Part shown: positions 12,116 to 21,599 of the stretch, piece by piece
Position numbering within the stretch: the stretch's first letter is position 1
Layout of the letters: each line of letters starts with the position of its first letter
NCBI GenBank assembly: GCA_051453625.1
Contig: JBOZIK010000001.1
Coordinates: 282,431,589 to 282,495,588, forward strand
DNA length: 64,000 nt
Direction of reading: 5' to 3'
DNA from: Welwitschia mirabilis
Lineage: Eukaryota; Gnetophyta; Gnetopsida; Welwitschiales
Program-made: the position numbers and the translations under genes
Notes under the pieces: generated by a model
Database searches by the model: none
What the model was told of the DNA's origin: nothing
The model's input: only the letters and a program-made list of their open reading frames with translations

Positions 12116-12530
12116 GGTATAGTAGAAACTAGGGTAATAATAATACCATTACGGTATGAATCCATATTTATACATCTATAGTTATTATTTCTCATTAGCA
12201 TTTTATTAAAGTTTCATGCTCATTGTTAATCCCTTTTTCACCATTAAGCTCTCTTTTAACACGAAAGAAGAATTGTCATTTAGTACCATAATTATTACCT
12301 TACTAACTAAAGACAATAAAACTTCAAATAAAACACTATAAATTATTCATGTTTATAAATTTGATTTAATGTAGAGTTTACTTACAAAATCCTAACGTCA
12401 TATATGATTCCAAAAAAGTTCTAGACCTTTCATTAATTAGCATAACATAAGAAATGGACCCTTTTAAATATAGATTTAGTTTCCATGTGCTTTTATAAAG
12501 TTCATATTATAATTATTACCAAATGTTACC

Positions 12531-12720
12531 AATGGGATGGTAATCAAATTGCTGAACACTTATTTTCTATTAAGAGGCCATCGATCCAAACATTTGGATA
12601 ACCTAATTGAAATACTATGAGCCCCAAATCATTCATTTGGATGATTGTAGTGGCTATACTACAGGAAAAGGGAGGTTTAGTAAAAGTTTCAAGCTTGACA
12701 TCCCCCTCTTTATCATAATG
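12531..12720 (+). mobile_element. tRNA-derived SINE, copy B
   Basis: The head GGATGGTAATCAAATTGCTG matches copy A. The body includes GATTGTAGTGGCTATAC, and the element ends with GTTTCAAGCTTGACATCCCC, the best-preserved tail of the family in this window. It lies in the equivalent place of tandem unit B, so it was duplicated together with its flanks. Confidence 0.6.
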
Positions 12721-12728
12721 TTTACTAA

Positions 12729-12790
12729 TGGTGTGGTAGCTTAATTGGTTAAAAACTTTTCTCCATTCAAGAGGTCAAGAGGTCAACATG
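12729..12790 (+). mobile_element. truncated SINE head
   Basis: AATGGTGTGGTAGCTTAATTGG has the clearest box A-like sequence of the set (TAGCTTAATTGG), followed by TCCATTCAAGAGGTCAAG. No 3' body follows. Confidence 0.5.
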
Positions 12791-13106
12791 CCCACCTTCC
12801 CCACAAAGCCCTTCTTATCATAATGTTGAACTCTTACATTTTTAAGCAATACATAATCCTTTCATAATGTTGGTCACATGATAAAGAAAAGTACTAGAAA
12901 TGATAAGTGATGAATCATGAATATAAATAATGTATAATTTAACATAATGAAATCTAACTTTCTACATTAAAAAGTTCCATTAAATGTATTCTTCACTCAT
13001 AAAATCCCATAATTCCAACAAAAAAATTTCTACATTACAAGACAAGCATTGCATTGCTTTAAGAAAGATGCCTCCACTTATGTGTCTCTAACGTTAATAA
13101 GCAAAC
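12791..13106. other. spacer downstream of the CASPL gene
   Basis: AT-rich sequence between the tandem repeats and the CASPL 3' end. No gene or repeat recognised. Confidence 0.5.
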
Positions 13107-13112
13107 TTTATT
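13107..13112 (-). terminator. candidate poly(A) signal of the CASPL gene
   Basis: AATAAA on the minus strand about 320 bases after the CASPL stop codon at 13433-13435. This would give a 3' untranslated region of ordinary plant length. Other AT-rich signals could be used instead. Confidence 0.35.
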
Positions 13113-13432
13113 TCAGACAGACAATGTCATATCATAGCATCAACACAAGTTTGTCTCCAAAGGTTAAACAGCTAATCCTTGCAGAATAGATGCGGAAATA
13201 CGTTTAAAGAAAAGCAAAAATTCGAATAGAAAGAATACTCTCGTTTAAGAAAACGTTGGTGATAATCTCTATAATTCCAATTCCAATTCCCATGAAATGC
13301 CCTTCGGAACCACGCATTCACATTTGATTTCGCCCTCTCAACCGACAATACGAGCGAGGAGAGAGCATCTGAGCATTGTGTAGCCAAATGAAAAGAAGCA
13401 ATGAATATATCAAAGAATTGAGAATGAATGAA

Positions 13433-14488
13433 TCACCAGCGAATGTATTTAGCGAAATTGAAGGAAGAAAACACGGAAGATGCAGCGACAGTGAAGGCGG
13501 CAAAGAAGGCCATGGCAACGGAGGCAGCGCCAGTTTGACTAAATGAATTCACTCCGACGTTTTTCATTAGCCCCGTGCTCGCAGATGCCGCCGCAGATGC
13601 GCAGGACATCAACAGAAACGCGCATAGCTGCGATCGATTTCAATGATTTTCATCTTTAGTCCAAGAGGAAACTATGAAAGAGAAAACAGAAATGAAAATT
13701 GAAAGCTGAGAGAATAATTGCTAAACAGAAATGAATTTTATACATAACAGAAACAGAATTCTAGTGAATCAGAATCAAATTTCACGCTTAATCAGTATTC
13801 CTCGGAAGTCGAGTGTTTGACTGGAAACAAATTTTTTGGAAGGAGAACGGAAATGAAAATCTCTGAAAGAAGAATTTCTAAACGAAAACGAATTTCATTG
13901 AGTGACACAATTTGAGCTAAGAATCAATCAGAGTCAAAATTTAGGCTGTAAACTATTCAAAGAAATTTTCNNNNNNNNNNCAAGGATTGCGAATTCGCAT
14001 ACCAGATCGCCGAAGAAATCGATGGTGCAGAAAACGGCGGCATGTCCGAGAGGACGTTGAGATCTGATTTCCGCGAAGGCTTTTACCGACTGAAGAAGAC
14101 TGTAAAGAAACACAATAACGGTGATAGACACCAGATAAACGAAGGAATCCACGTTCCGGACTTTAATGTTGCCGTTATTGTTGTTGCAGGCCATTATGAC
14201 GAACGCGAGAAAGCAGAAAACGACTGCTGCCACGCGCAGGCACAGATTGACCACCCTCATTCGTCGAATACGGCGCTCGCTTATTATCATCTCCGCTGTG
14301 GTCGGTGTCGGCCGAGTTTCCGCCGGATTGTTTCCTTCGACTGATGCTGCAGCCTCAGGGCTCGGTCCGAACCACGATTCCGCGAACTTCTCTACCCTGT
14401 CCCCAGTCGATACTCTCCCGAAATCCATCCTTTTCAATTTGTCGTCCAAAGAAGATTGATGTGCAGAGACAACTCGAACTTTTCTCAA
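13433..14488 (-). CDS. CASP-like (CASPL) four-helix membrane protein, two exons
   Basis: Exon 1 runs from the ATG at 14488 to 14003 (162 codons). A GT...AG intron covers 14002-13628 and holds a 10-N gap. Exon 2 runs 13627-13433 (64 codons plus TGA). The 226-residue product has a polar N-terminus of about 78 residues and four membrane segments: about 79-100 (VNLCLRVAAVVFCFLAFVIM), 117-138, 148-175 and 195-217. The Arg in helix 1 (R85) and the Asp in helix 3 (D161, context FFGDLLCAFLLMS) match the residues conserved across the CASP/MARVEL-like family. CASP proteins build plasma-membrane scaffolds that organise local cell-wall deposition; most CASPL roles are unknown, so no specific role is claimed. 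The region is visibly richer in GC than its surroundings and the frame is intact, which sets it apart from the transposon relics. M21 (14428) is an alternative start. The N-terminal style suggests the CASPL4 group, but I am not sure. Confidence 0.85.
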
Positions 14489-14897
14489 TTCCCTGCTCGC
14501 AGATCAATTCGCAAAGGAATTCCTTTCGGTTTCTGAATTTGTTGTTTTGAAGATCGATTCGCAGCAACAATTCCTTTCGGCTTCTGAATTTGTTGTTTTG
14601 AAGATCGATTCGCAGCAACAATTCCTTTGCGTTATTCAATTCTGCTTGAAGATCGATTTGCAGAAGAAATAACTCCTTTGAATTCTCCGATTCCTTTGTT
14701 GCAGATCGATTTGCAGAAACATTCGTCGATTTTTCTTCAATTTTTTTGTTTTTTTTGGTGAAGATCGGTTTGCAGAAATGATTTGACTTAGATGGGAAAG
14801 GGAAGACAACCGTGGATTTGCAAAATGAGTTGTACGTGCGCTTTCCATTTAACGTGCTTGGGACGCAAAACGAAAACGATTTACGCGCAGCAGACAT
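14355..14897 (-). other. 180-codon open frame overlapping the CASPL start
   Basis: Open minus-strand frame starting at 14897, 409 bases upstream of the CASPL ATG, and running into CASPL exon 1 in another frame. It stays open because the 50-bp leader repeat is read as repeats of LLRIDLQNNKFR. The product would be Lys-, Ser- and Asn-rich with no recognised domain. If transcribed with CASPL it would act as a long upstream frame and would reduce CASPL translation. It may equally be a by-product of repeat composition. Confidence 0.25.
14500..14785. repeat. degenerate tandem repeat in the CASPL 5' leader, unit about 50 bp
   Basis: Six units start near 14500, 14552, 14603, 14651, 14704 and 14763. 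Each opens with GATCGATTYGCAGMAAC (first and last units vary). The second and third are nearly identical over 28 bp. The repeat lies immediately upstream of the CASPL start codon, so it is probably within the 5' untranslated leader or proximal promoter. Confidence 0.75.
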
Positions 14898-15082
14898 TTA
14901 GTTGCAGATTTCGCGTCAGTTCCGGTTGATCTTGAACGTCTTTGATTTGGTTGACCAATGGTTTGCATTTCACTTTCTGCGTCTTTGATCTTCTCCTAGC
15001 GACCTGTAATTATTTTTGCTTACCTCCTAAGTAAAAAACTCAAACCAAGTTCTTCTATCCTTAGTTGTCTTTTATCATGGCC

Positions 15083-15088
15083 CACGTG
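15083..15088. promoter_or_regulatory. G-box, proximal
   Basis: The palindrome CACGTG in context GCCCACGTGTAC lies about 595 bases upstream of the CASPL ATG. CACGTG is the core bound by plant bZIP and bHLH factors. Function here is inferred. Confidence 0.4.
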
Positions 15089-15138
15089 TACATGTATTTC
15101 TTTTCCATTATTATTTGATGGAATATAAATCTATTATT

Positions 15139-15144
15139 CACGTG
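15139..15144. promoter_or_regulatory. G-box, distal
   Basis: Second CACGTG, 50 bases beyond the first. Two such palindromes close together upstream of a gene in AT-rich DNA are unlikely by chance, though use by CASPL is not shown. Confidence 0.4.
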
Positions 15145-15304
15145 CTTAAATCATTTTGAGTCTTTCCTAAGCTATGTGCTATGGATCTTGCTGATGAATT
15201 GCCTTGTGGTATGTATGCCTTGTCATAAGAAATTACATTACACTTTTTGATAGTAAGCTTGTAAGTACTTGCTCATCTTTATTGAGAGTTTGGCCTTAAA
15301 TTAT

Positions 15305-15453
15305 TAATGGGGTGTAGTCAAATTAGTAGGATGTTTGTGCTTCACACAAGAAAAATAGGGGTTTAAACATTTGAGCCATCATGGTGATAATACTTCTAAG
15401 GGTAGGTATGGTTATTAAAAGTTTATAGTTTGACATTCCCCCCCCCCTTTCCA
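15305..15453 (+). mobile_element. tRNA-derived SINE, truncated by gap
   Basis: AATGGGGTGTAGTCAAATTAG is the family head. GGGGTTTAAACATTTGAG is a decayed box B. AGTTTATAGTTTGACATTCC is the family tail, followed by a run of C and then N. Confidence 0.55.
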
Positions 15454-16390
15454 NNNNNNNNNNNNNNNNNNNNNNNNNNNNNNNNNNNNNNNNNNNNNNN
15501 NNNNNNNNNNNNNNNNNNNNNNNNNNNNNNNNNNNNNNNNNNNNNNNNNNNNNNNNNNNNNNNNNNNNNNNNNNNNNNNNNNNNNNNNNNNNNNNNNNNN
15601 NNNNNNNNNNNNNNNNNNNNNNNNNNNNNNNNNNNNNNNNNNNNNNNNNNNNNNNNNNNNNNNNNNNNNNNNNNNNNNNNNNNNNNNNNNNNNNNNNNNN
15701 NNNNNNNNNNNNNNNNNNNNNNNNNNNNNNNNNNNNNNNNNNNNNNNNNNNNNNNNNNNNNNNNNNNNNNNNNNNNNNNNNNNNNNNNNNNNNNNNNNNN
15801 NNNNNNNNNNNNNNNNNNNNNNNNNNNNNNNNNNNNNNNNNNNNNNNNNNNNNNNNNNNNNNNNNNNNNNNNNNNNNNNNNNNNNNNNNNNNNNNNNNNN
15901 NNNNNNNNNNNNNNNNNNNNNNNNNNNNNNNNNNNNNNNNNNNNNNNNNNNNNNNNNNNNNNNNNNNNNNNNNNNNNNNNNNNNNNNNNNNNNNNNNNNN
16001 NNNNNNNNNNNNNNNNNNNNNNNNNNNNNNNNNNNNNNNNNNNNNNNNNNNNNNNNNNNNNNNNNNNNNNNNNNNNNNNNNNNNNNNNNNNNNNNNNNNN
16101 NNNNNNNNNNNNNNNNNNNNNNNNNNNNNNNNNNNNNNNNNNNNNNNNNNNNNNNNNNNNNNNNNNNNNNNNNNNNNNNNNNNNNNNNNNNNNNNNNNNN
16201 NNNNNNNNNNNNNNNNNNNNNNNNNNNNNNNNNNNNNNNNNNNNNNNNNNNNNNNNNNNNNNNNNNNNNNNNNNNNNNNNNNNNNNNNNNNNNNNNNNNN
16301 NNNNNNNNNNNNNNNNNNNNNNNNNNNNNNNNNNNNNNNNNNNNNNNNNNNNNNNNNNNNNNNNNNNNNNNNNNNNNNNNNNNNNNNNNN
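15454..16390. other. assembly gap, 937 N
   Basis: Starts just after an 11-bp run of C at the end of a SINE, so the gap probably reflects difficult repeat sequence. Confidence 0.99.
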
Positions 16391-16679
16391 ATTCTAGGCT
16401 TAGATTTCCATAAGTATTCTAGTCACTTTTAAAATATTCTAACATTGTTTTAACCCTTCTATTCACTTTTGTAATGTTCTAATTTTTCTTCCTTTTTCTA
16501 TTTTTTTAAGCTTTTTATGTAACTAAGTTAATTCATGGGAAATTGTGATGCACTCGCTAGGGTCACTGGTTTGTTTAGCCAGGTGAAAGCCCATGGATGG
16601 CCCTCCCAGCCTGGGAGTAAGACATTAAAGCTTGTCTCTAGTACCTACATTCTAACATTGAAAGGGGGAATTTATACAT
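16391..16679. other. intergenic stretch with a 15-bp perfect palindromic hairpin
   Basis: No gene. CTCCCAG-C-CTGGGAG at 16603-16617 lies in a locally GC-rich patch (about 16550-16640) of unknown origin. Confidence 0.5.
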
Positions 16680-16885
16680 CCATAAAAATTAGAATAAGGG
16701 GATGTTAAACTTGAAACTTAAATCACCATGCATTCCCTTTAAAATATAGCCATCATTATCATCAAAATAAATGACTTAATTATAAACAGGTGCTCATAAA
16801 GTACCAAATAGGACATGCAAAGGTTCAAATCAGTGACCTTCTAAATGGAGGATGAGCGTCACACCAATTGTACTAGTATCACATT
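16680..16885 (-). mobile_element. tRNA-derived SINE, minus orientation
   Basis: Read on the minus strand it has a head ACTAGTACAATTGGTGTGA (box A), then GGTCACTGATTTGAACC (box B) and a tail AGTTTCAAGTTTAACATCCCC matching copy B at 12531-12720. Intact spacing makes this one of the clearer copies. Confidence 0.6.
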
Positions 16886-17252
16886 GGCATAGATATAAAT
16901 CAAAATTAAAAAGCATGTATTTAAAACATTAAGATCTTATCAGTAATCCTGAAATTACATTAATTAATTAAAAATTAAACATAATACTTTTTGATTTAAA
17001 GATTTTTGAATTTCAAACAAACAAGAAAGAGATTATAATGCTAATCAATGGGGATCTCAAATAAGAGAAAATCTAAATAAAAAGCTTTAGATAGAAAGAA
17101 GGGGAATCACATAGAAATTGGGCTTAATTCTCTGAATAATGGAACACTTGAAAAAAGGAAGGAAATTAGTTGTAAGTTTCATTATTGAAAATGCCTTTGT
17201 TTTAAGCTTCTATAGTTCAAATAAACTCTTGTAGTGAATTGAGGACCATTTC
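16886..17252. other. AT-rich spacer
   Basis: No gene or repeat recognised between the SINE and the TRIM-related sequence. Confidence 0.5.
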
Positions 17253-17458
17253 TGTTGGTCGTTCATCATCACAAAAAAAGCCATGACTTAGCTGAAAATT
17301 AGAATCCTTTATATTCACTCATTTGTTGGGTTGGGCATGGGGAGCACATACCCAACAATATCCCTATCGATTCATATGCCAAGTGCTCACATGAACCGGA
17401 AAGCCACTAAGTAGACTTGAACCCAAGACTAGCCAACAACCATGGCTCTGATACCAAT
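17253..17458 (-). mobile_element. partial TRIM element, minus orientation (LTR plus internal domain)
   Basis: The minus strand carries one LTR (17253-17357, ends TGTTG...CAACA) and the full internal domain. The latter ends in a primer site reading TTGGTATCAGAGCC, a perfect tRNA-Met match, at 17444-17457. The second LTR expected next to that primer site is missing. In its place the plus-oriented TRIM starts at 17459. The gene-free design and LTRs of about 105 bp fit TRIM elements, which are mobilised by enzymes of other retrotransposons. Confidence 0.7.
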
Positions 17459-17771
17459 TGTTGGGTATGTGGTCCTCATGCCTAGCCCAACAAGTGAGTG
17501 AATATAAAGGGTTTCAATTTCCACCTAAGTCATGGCTTTTGGTGTAATAGTGAACGGCCCAGTAATTAGTATTAGAGTCATGGTTGTTGACTGGTCTTGG
17601 GTTCAAGTCTTCCCAGTGGATTTCTGATTTATGTGAGCACTTGATATGTGGATTAAGGGGGAGATTATTGGGTATGTGCTCCCCATGCCTAGCCCGACAA
17701 GTGGATGAATATAAAGGGTTTTAACTTCCACCCAAGTCATGGATTTTGGTGTGATGGTGAAGGGCTCAACA
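17459..17771 (+). mobile_element. TRIM (miniature LTR retrotransposon), complete
   Basis: LTR 1 is 17459-17564 and LTR 2 is 17666-17771, 106 bp each, sharing GGGTATGTG, GTGAATATAAAGGGTTT, CACC(T/C)AAGTCATGG and TTTTGGTGT. The internal domain is only about 100 bp. It starts with a primer site (17567-17579) that differs from tRNA-Met TGGTATCAGAGCC by G-to-A and C-to-T changes, and ends with the purine tract AAGGGGGAGA near 17655-17664. LTR 2 begins TATTG instead of TGTTG. No coding capacity. No clear target-site duplication was found around this copy or around the composite. Confidence 0.75.
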
Positions 17772-19048
17772 AAGTTTGAAGTGCCTTTGAGGGTTACAGA
17801 TTAAAGTGCTAGGGTTTATACAAGATGAAACTCTTGTTAATGACAGACAAATTGGTTAGAGTCGAGAACTAGGGAATTAGAAAATCTTAATGGAGAATGT
17901 TCTTTTCTCAAAGGATTACGATGTCATCCTTAAATCAAAGGGGAAATCAAAAGTAGCATCTGGATTATCAAATGCTAATTGATTGAATAAATGCCTAAAC
18001 AAAGAATGGGAAAACCTCAACTAGAAAGCTATCACCATAATCCATCCATGTCTTAGTGACATAATACTTAGAATGTACAAAGGAATCAATGAGGAACATG
18101 TCTTATGGAAAACATTGAATGAAAGGTATAATCAACCCACTAAAACGAGTAGGTATTATATGATTAATAGGGTTTTCAAGATTAAAATGAAGGAAGAAAT
18201 ATCTCTACAAAGTCATTTGGATGAGATGAATGATTTATTTGCTCAGATCGATGATCTAGGTATAAATTTCAAAGAAGCCTTCGAGTTGCTGCTGTGTTGA
18301 GTTCCTTACTATAATACTCGGAAAAGGTTCATACTACCTTTGTTGCTACTTCTAGAACTTTACCATCTCTCAATATTATTATTTCAAAATTACTGAACGT
18401 AGAGAAGACTAAGATTATAGATGCCCCCAGTGAAGCCTTAGCTATTAGAAAGGGTCATTCCTATAAAAGAGATGATGCCCATGAATGTAGCAAGAGCAGA
18501 GGTAAATATATTAGTAGAAGTAAAGTTATTTGTTGGTATTGTAAGAAAAAGGGTCATCTGTGCACAAACTATTATGCCTTGAAAAATAAGAAGAAAGATA
18601 AGAGACCTAAGAATTGCAAAAAAGAATAAGCAGAATCTGATTGAGATGTTTCAGTCATGCTAATTGCTAAAGATGGAGATGCCAATGTCTCCATGTACTT
18701 TACTCCTAATGTATGGATTTTAGATTTAAGAGCTTCCTTCCATGTTTGTCTATACAGATAATATTTTTTTAATTACAAGTCCATTTTTGGGAGAGAAGTC
18801 TTTTTGGGAGATGGAAAATCATGTAATATTGAAGGAATTAGTGCTGTTATTTTGAGATAGAGTGATGGATAAAGTGTGGGATTAAGAAACATTTATCATG
18901 TTACAGGTATTACAAAGATCTTAATCTCTTCTGGACAACTGGATGATTTGGGTTGTAAACTTACTCATGTTGATGAAAGCTGGAAAGTCAGTAAAGGTGC
19001 AATGACACTAATGCATGATAAGAAAGAAGGGATGTTGTATATGTTGAA
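17772..19048 (+). pseudogene. Tork-like Ty1/copia element, copy 1: gag to protease, truncated by gap
   Basis: Broken gag and start of pol. The open piece at 18073-18300 covers the capsid core with KIKMKEEISLQSHLDEMN and FAQIDDLGINFKEA. A zinc knuckle at 18531-18572 reads CWYC-KKKGH-LCTNY: C, C and H are kept but the last Cys is Tyr (TGT to TAT). Near 18710 NVWILDL marks the protease start, lacking the usual catalytic Asp-Ser/Thr-Gly. Gag would form the particle and protease would cut the polyprotein. Stops from Gln and Trp codons are frequent. The sequence ends in a 100-N gap, after which an overlapping second copy begins, so this is either a tandem copy or an assembly duplication. Confidence 0.75.
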
Positions 19049-19148
19049 NNNNNNNNNNNNNNNNNNNNNNNNNNNNNNNNNNNNNNNNNNNNNNNNNNNN
19101 NNNNNNNNNNNNNNNNNNNNNNNNNNNNNNNNNNNNNNNNNNNNNNNN

Positions 19149-20165
19149 AGCATAGATTTTTGGCGGGTTGCAGATTGAAGCACTAGGGTTTGTACAAGAT
19201 GGAACGCTTGTCAACGATAGACAAAGTGGTTCGAGTCGACAACTAGGGAATTGGAAAATCCTGATGGAGGATGTTCTCTTCTTGAAGGATTGTGATATTA
19301 TTCTTGAATCAAAGGACGAAGCGAAAGCAGCATCCGGATTGTTAGATGTTGATTGGTTGAAGAAACACTTTGACGAAGAATGGGAAAAATTCAACTGGAA
19401 AGCTCTCACCAGAATCTGTCCATGTCTTGGCAACAGAATACTTGGAACGTACAAAGGAATCACCAATGCGCATGTCTTGTAGAAATCGTTAAATGAACAG
19501 CATGACCAGCCCACTATAATGAATAAATATTATACTATTAATAGGATTTTCAAGATTAAAATGAAGGAAGGAACATCTTTGCAAAGTCATTCGGATGAGA
19601 TGAATGGCTTGTTTGCTCAGATCGATGATCTGGGTATAAATTTCAAAGAAGATCTTCAGGTTGTTGTTGTGTTGAGTTCCTTACCAGAATCCTGGGAAAC
19701 GATTTGAACTACCTTGACTGCTACTTCTAGAACTTTACCATCTCTCCATACTATTTTTTCAAAGTTGCTCGAGGCAAAGAAGACTAAGATTGTAGATGCC
19801 CCCAGTGAAGCCTTAGCAGTTAAGAAGGGTCGTTCCTACAGCAGAGACGATGTTTGTGGATGTAACGAGAGTAGAGGTAAATCTGTTGGCAGAAGTGAAG
19901 TTGTTTGTTGGTATTTTAAGAAGAAGGGTCATTTGTGCAAGGACTGTTATGCCTTGAAAAATAAGAAGAAAGATAAGAGACCTGAGAACAACAGACAAGA
20001 ACAAGCAAAATCTGATGGAGATGTTTCAGTCATGTTGATTGCTAGAGATTGAGATGTCAATGTCTCCATGTACTCTACTCCTGATGTATGGATTCTAGAT
20101 TTAGGAGCTTCCTTCCATTGTTTGTCCATACAGAGAATATTTTTCTGATTACAAGTTTGTTTTTG
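19149..20165 (+). pseudogene. Tork-like Ty1/copia element, copy 2: gag and start of protease
   Basis: The gag frame is open over long pieces (19168-19482, 19519-19707, 19714-20052) separated by single stops: one is an in-frame TAG where a Trp is expected (near 19480), another a TGA near 19705. Capsid core: FNWKALTRIC, KIKMKEGTSLQSHSDEMN, FAQIDDLGINFKE, LSSLPESWE. The zinc knuckle at 19906-19947 reads CWYF-KKKGH-LCKDC: the second Cys is Phe, while the final Cys lost in copy 1 is kept. VWILDLGASFH near 20086 marks the protease. It is better preserved than copy 1 (17772-19048), which it resembles throughout. Confidence 0.8.
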
Positions 20166-20253
20166 GGAGAGAAGTCTTCCTGGGAGATGACAAATCATGC
20201 ACTGTTGAAGGAATTGGTGTTGTCATTTTGAGATAGGGTAACAAGCAAAGTGT

Positions 20254-21330
20254 GTGAGATTGAGGAACGTTTACCATGTTCCAAGTATTACAAAGAACTT
20301 GACCTCTTCTGAACAACTAGATAATTTGGGTTGTAAAATTACTCTTGTTGATGGAAGCTGGAAAGTCAGCAAAGGTGCGATGACCCTAATGGATGGTAAA
20401 AAAGAAGGGACGTTGTATACGTTAAGAGCACATGCAGTTGGAAGATGTGTTGCTATTACAATTTTAGAGGATGATGTTTCTTTGTGGCATTGCATACTTC
20501 ATCACCTTAGTGAAACTGGAATAAAGGTACTTGTTTCTAAGAACCTATTACCTAAGTTTTTTTCAATTTCTCAAGATTTTTGTCATGATTGTACTATTAG
20601 TAAAAATAAGTGTGTTGCTTTTAGATATCTATTTTGAATACGAACATAGGAAAACTTGATATTGTGTATTCCAATGTTGTTGGTCCAATGTCTGTCACGT
20701 CTTTAGGTGGTGCATCATATTTCATTACGTTCGTTGATAGATTTAGCAGAAAGACATGGATTTATTTTATGCATTCCAAAAGTCAAGCATTAGAGAAATT
20801 TAAGGAGTTTAGAGCTAGAGTGGAAAATGAATCTAGTTGTAAAATAAAGCCTCTTATCACTGATAATAAGGGTGAATACACCTCCCATGAGTTTTCTGAA
20901 TTTTACAAGCAGGCTGAATCATACATAAAACACCACTAGGAACACCACAAAATAATGGTGTTGCAAAAAGATATAATCATACAGTTCTTGACAGAATTAG
21001 ATTCATGTTTGCTCAATTTAGTATACCTAAAATGTTTTGGATAGAAACTACTAAAACAGCTACTTATTTGACCAACCGTTCTCCACATTTAATCTTAGAT
21101 AGTGATATTCCAGAATCTATCTACAGTGGAAGTTATTTTTCTTTATCTGACCTACATGTTTTTGGATGTGAGGTGTATGTCCATTTTCAAGGTACAATAA
21201 AAATAGACGAATGTAATAGGAAATGTATTTTCTTGGCTAGGGAGGAGATGATTTTGGAATCAAGCATTGGAATTTTATGGTACATAAAATTATTAGATCA
21301 TGTGATGTTGAATTTAGAGAATACATGATG
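20254..21330 (+). pseudogene. copia copy 2: protease end and integrase
   Basis: The open piece 20254-20637 covers the end of the protease region and the integrase HHCC zinc domain (LWHCILHH at 20481-20504, then CHDC at 20582-20593). After a frameshift, 20634-20939 carries the catalytic core with GPMSVTSLGGASYFITFVD and TDNKGEYTSHEFSE. The first catalytic Asp is Asn here (SNVVGP where SDVWGP is usual) and the Glu after NGVA is Lys (NGVAKR), so the enzyme would be dead even without the stops. The last piece, 21005-21328, has FAQFSIPKMFW, YLTNRSPHLIL and VFGCEVYVH, typical of Tork-type integrase C-terminal parts. Integrase would insert the cDNA into nuclear DNA. Confidence 0.8.
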
Positions 21331-21599
21331 TTTTACAGGTCATATGAGAGCATTTATGAAAAGAAAATGTCTGATTCTTGCACCTTACACAAGCCTAAAT
21401 AAGTTGATGATGATAAAAGGTGTAATACACATGGGGAACATAACCATCCCAAACTAAATTAGCCTAAAGAAAAAAGCTTAAGTTTTGAAACTAAATTTGG
21501 GTCTAACAACAATGGAACCCAAACTACAGCACATTGGGTTCATAGATCCACTAGAGTTACCAAGCAAATTGAAAGGTATTCTCTTCTTTACATTATGTA

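Larger units (their letters stand above)
12112..12790 (+). repeat. tandem unit B (about 679 bp), contains a SINE
   Basis: Second direct repeat, abutting unit A. Divergence is visible throughout, for example ACGCCATTAGC in A versus ATACCATTACG in B, so the duplication is not recent. Both copies end in a second, truncated SINE head. Confidence 0.8.

Noticed and set aside
11841-12790. Functional tRNA genes
   Set aside because: Box A- and box B-like sequences are present, but no cloverleaf with paired acceptor arms could be drawn; repeated copies with a shared 3' tail fit SINEs.
13172-13518. Minus-strand frames of 66-71 codons near the CASPL end
   Set aside because: One is an out-of-frame reading of CASPL exon 2, the other lies in the likely 3' untranslated region. 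Neither has homology visible by eye.
14042-14550. Plus-strand open frames of 81-100 codons
   Set aside because: They lie opposite CASPL exon 1 and its leader, have no recognisable content, and stay open because of the GC-rich coding sequence on the other strand.
14500-14785. CRISPR-like array
   Set aside because: Units of about 50 bp follow one another without unique spacers, diverge progressively, and lie in plant nuclear DNA.
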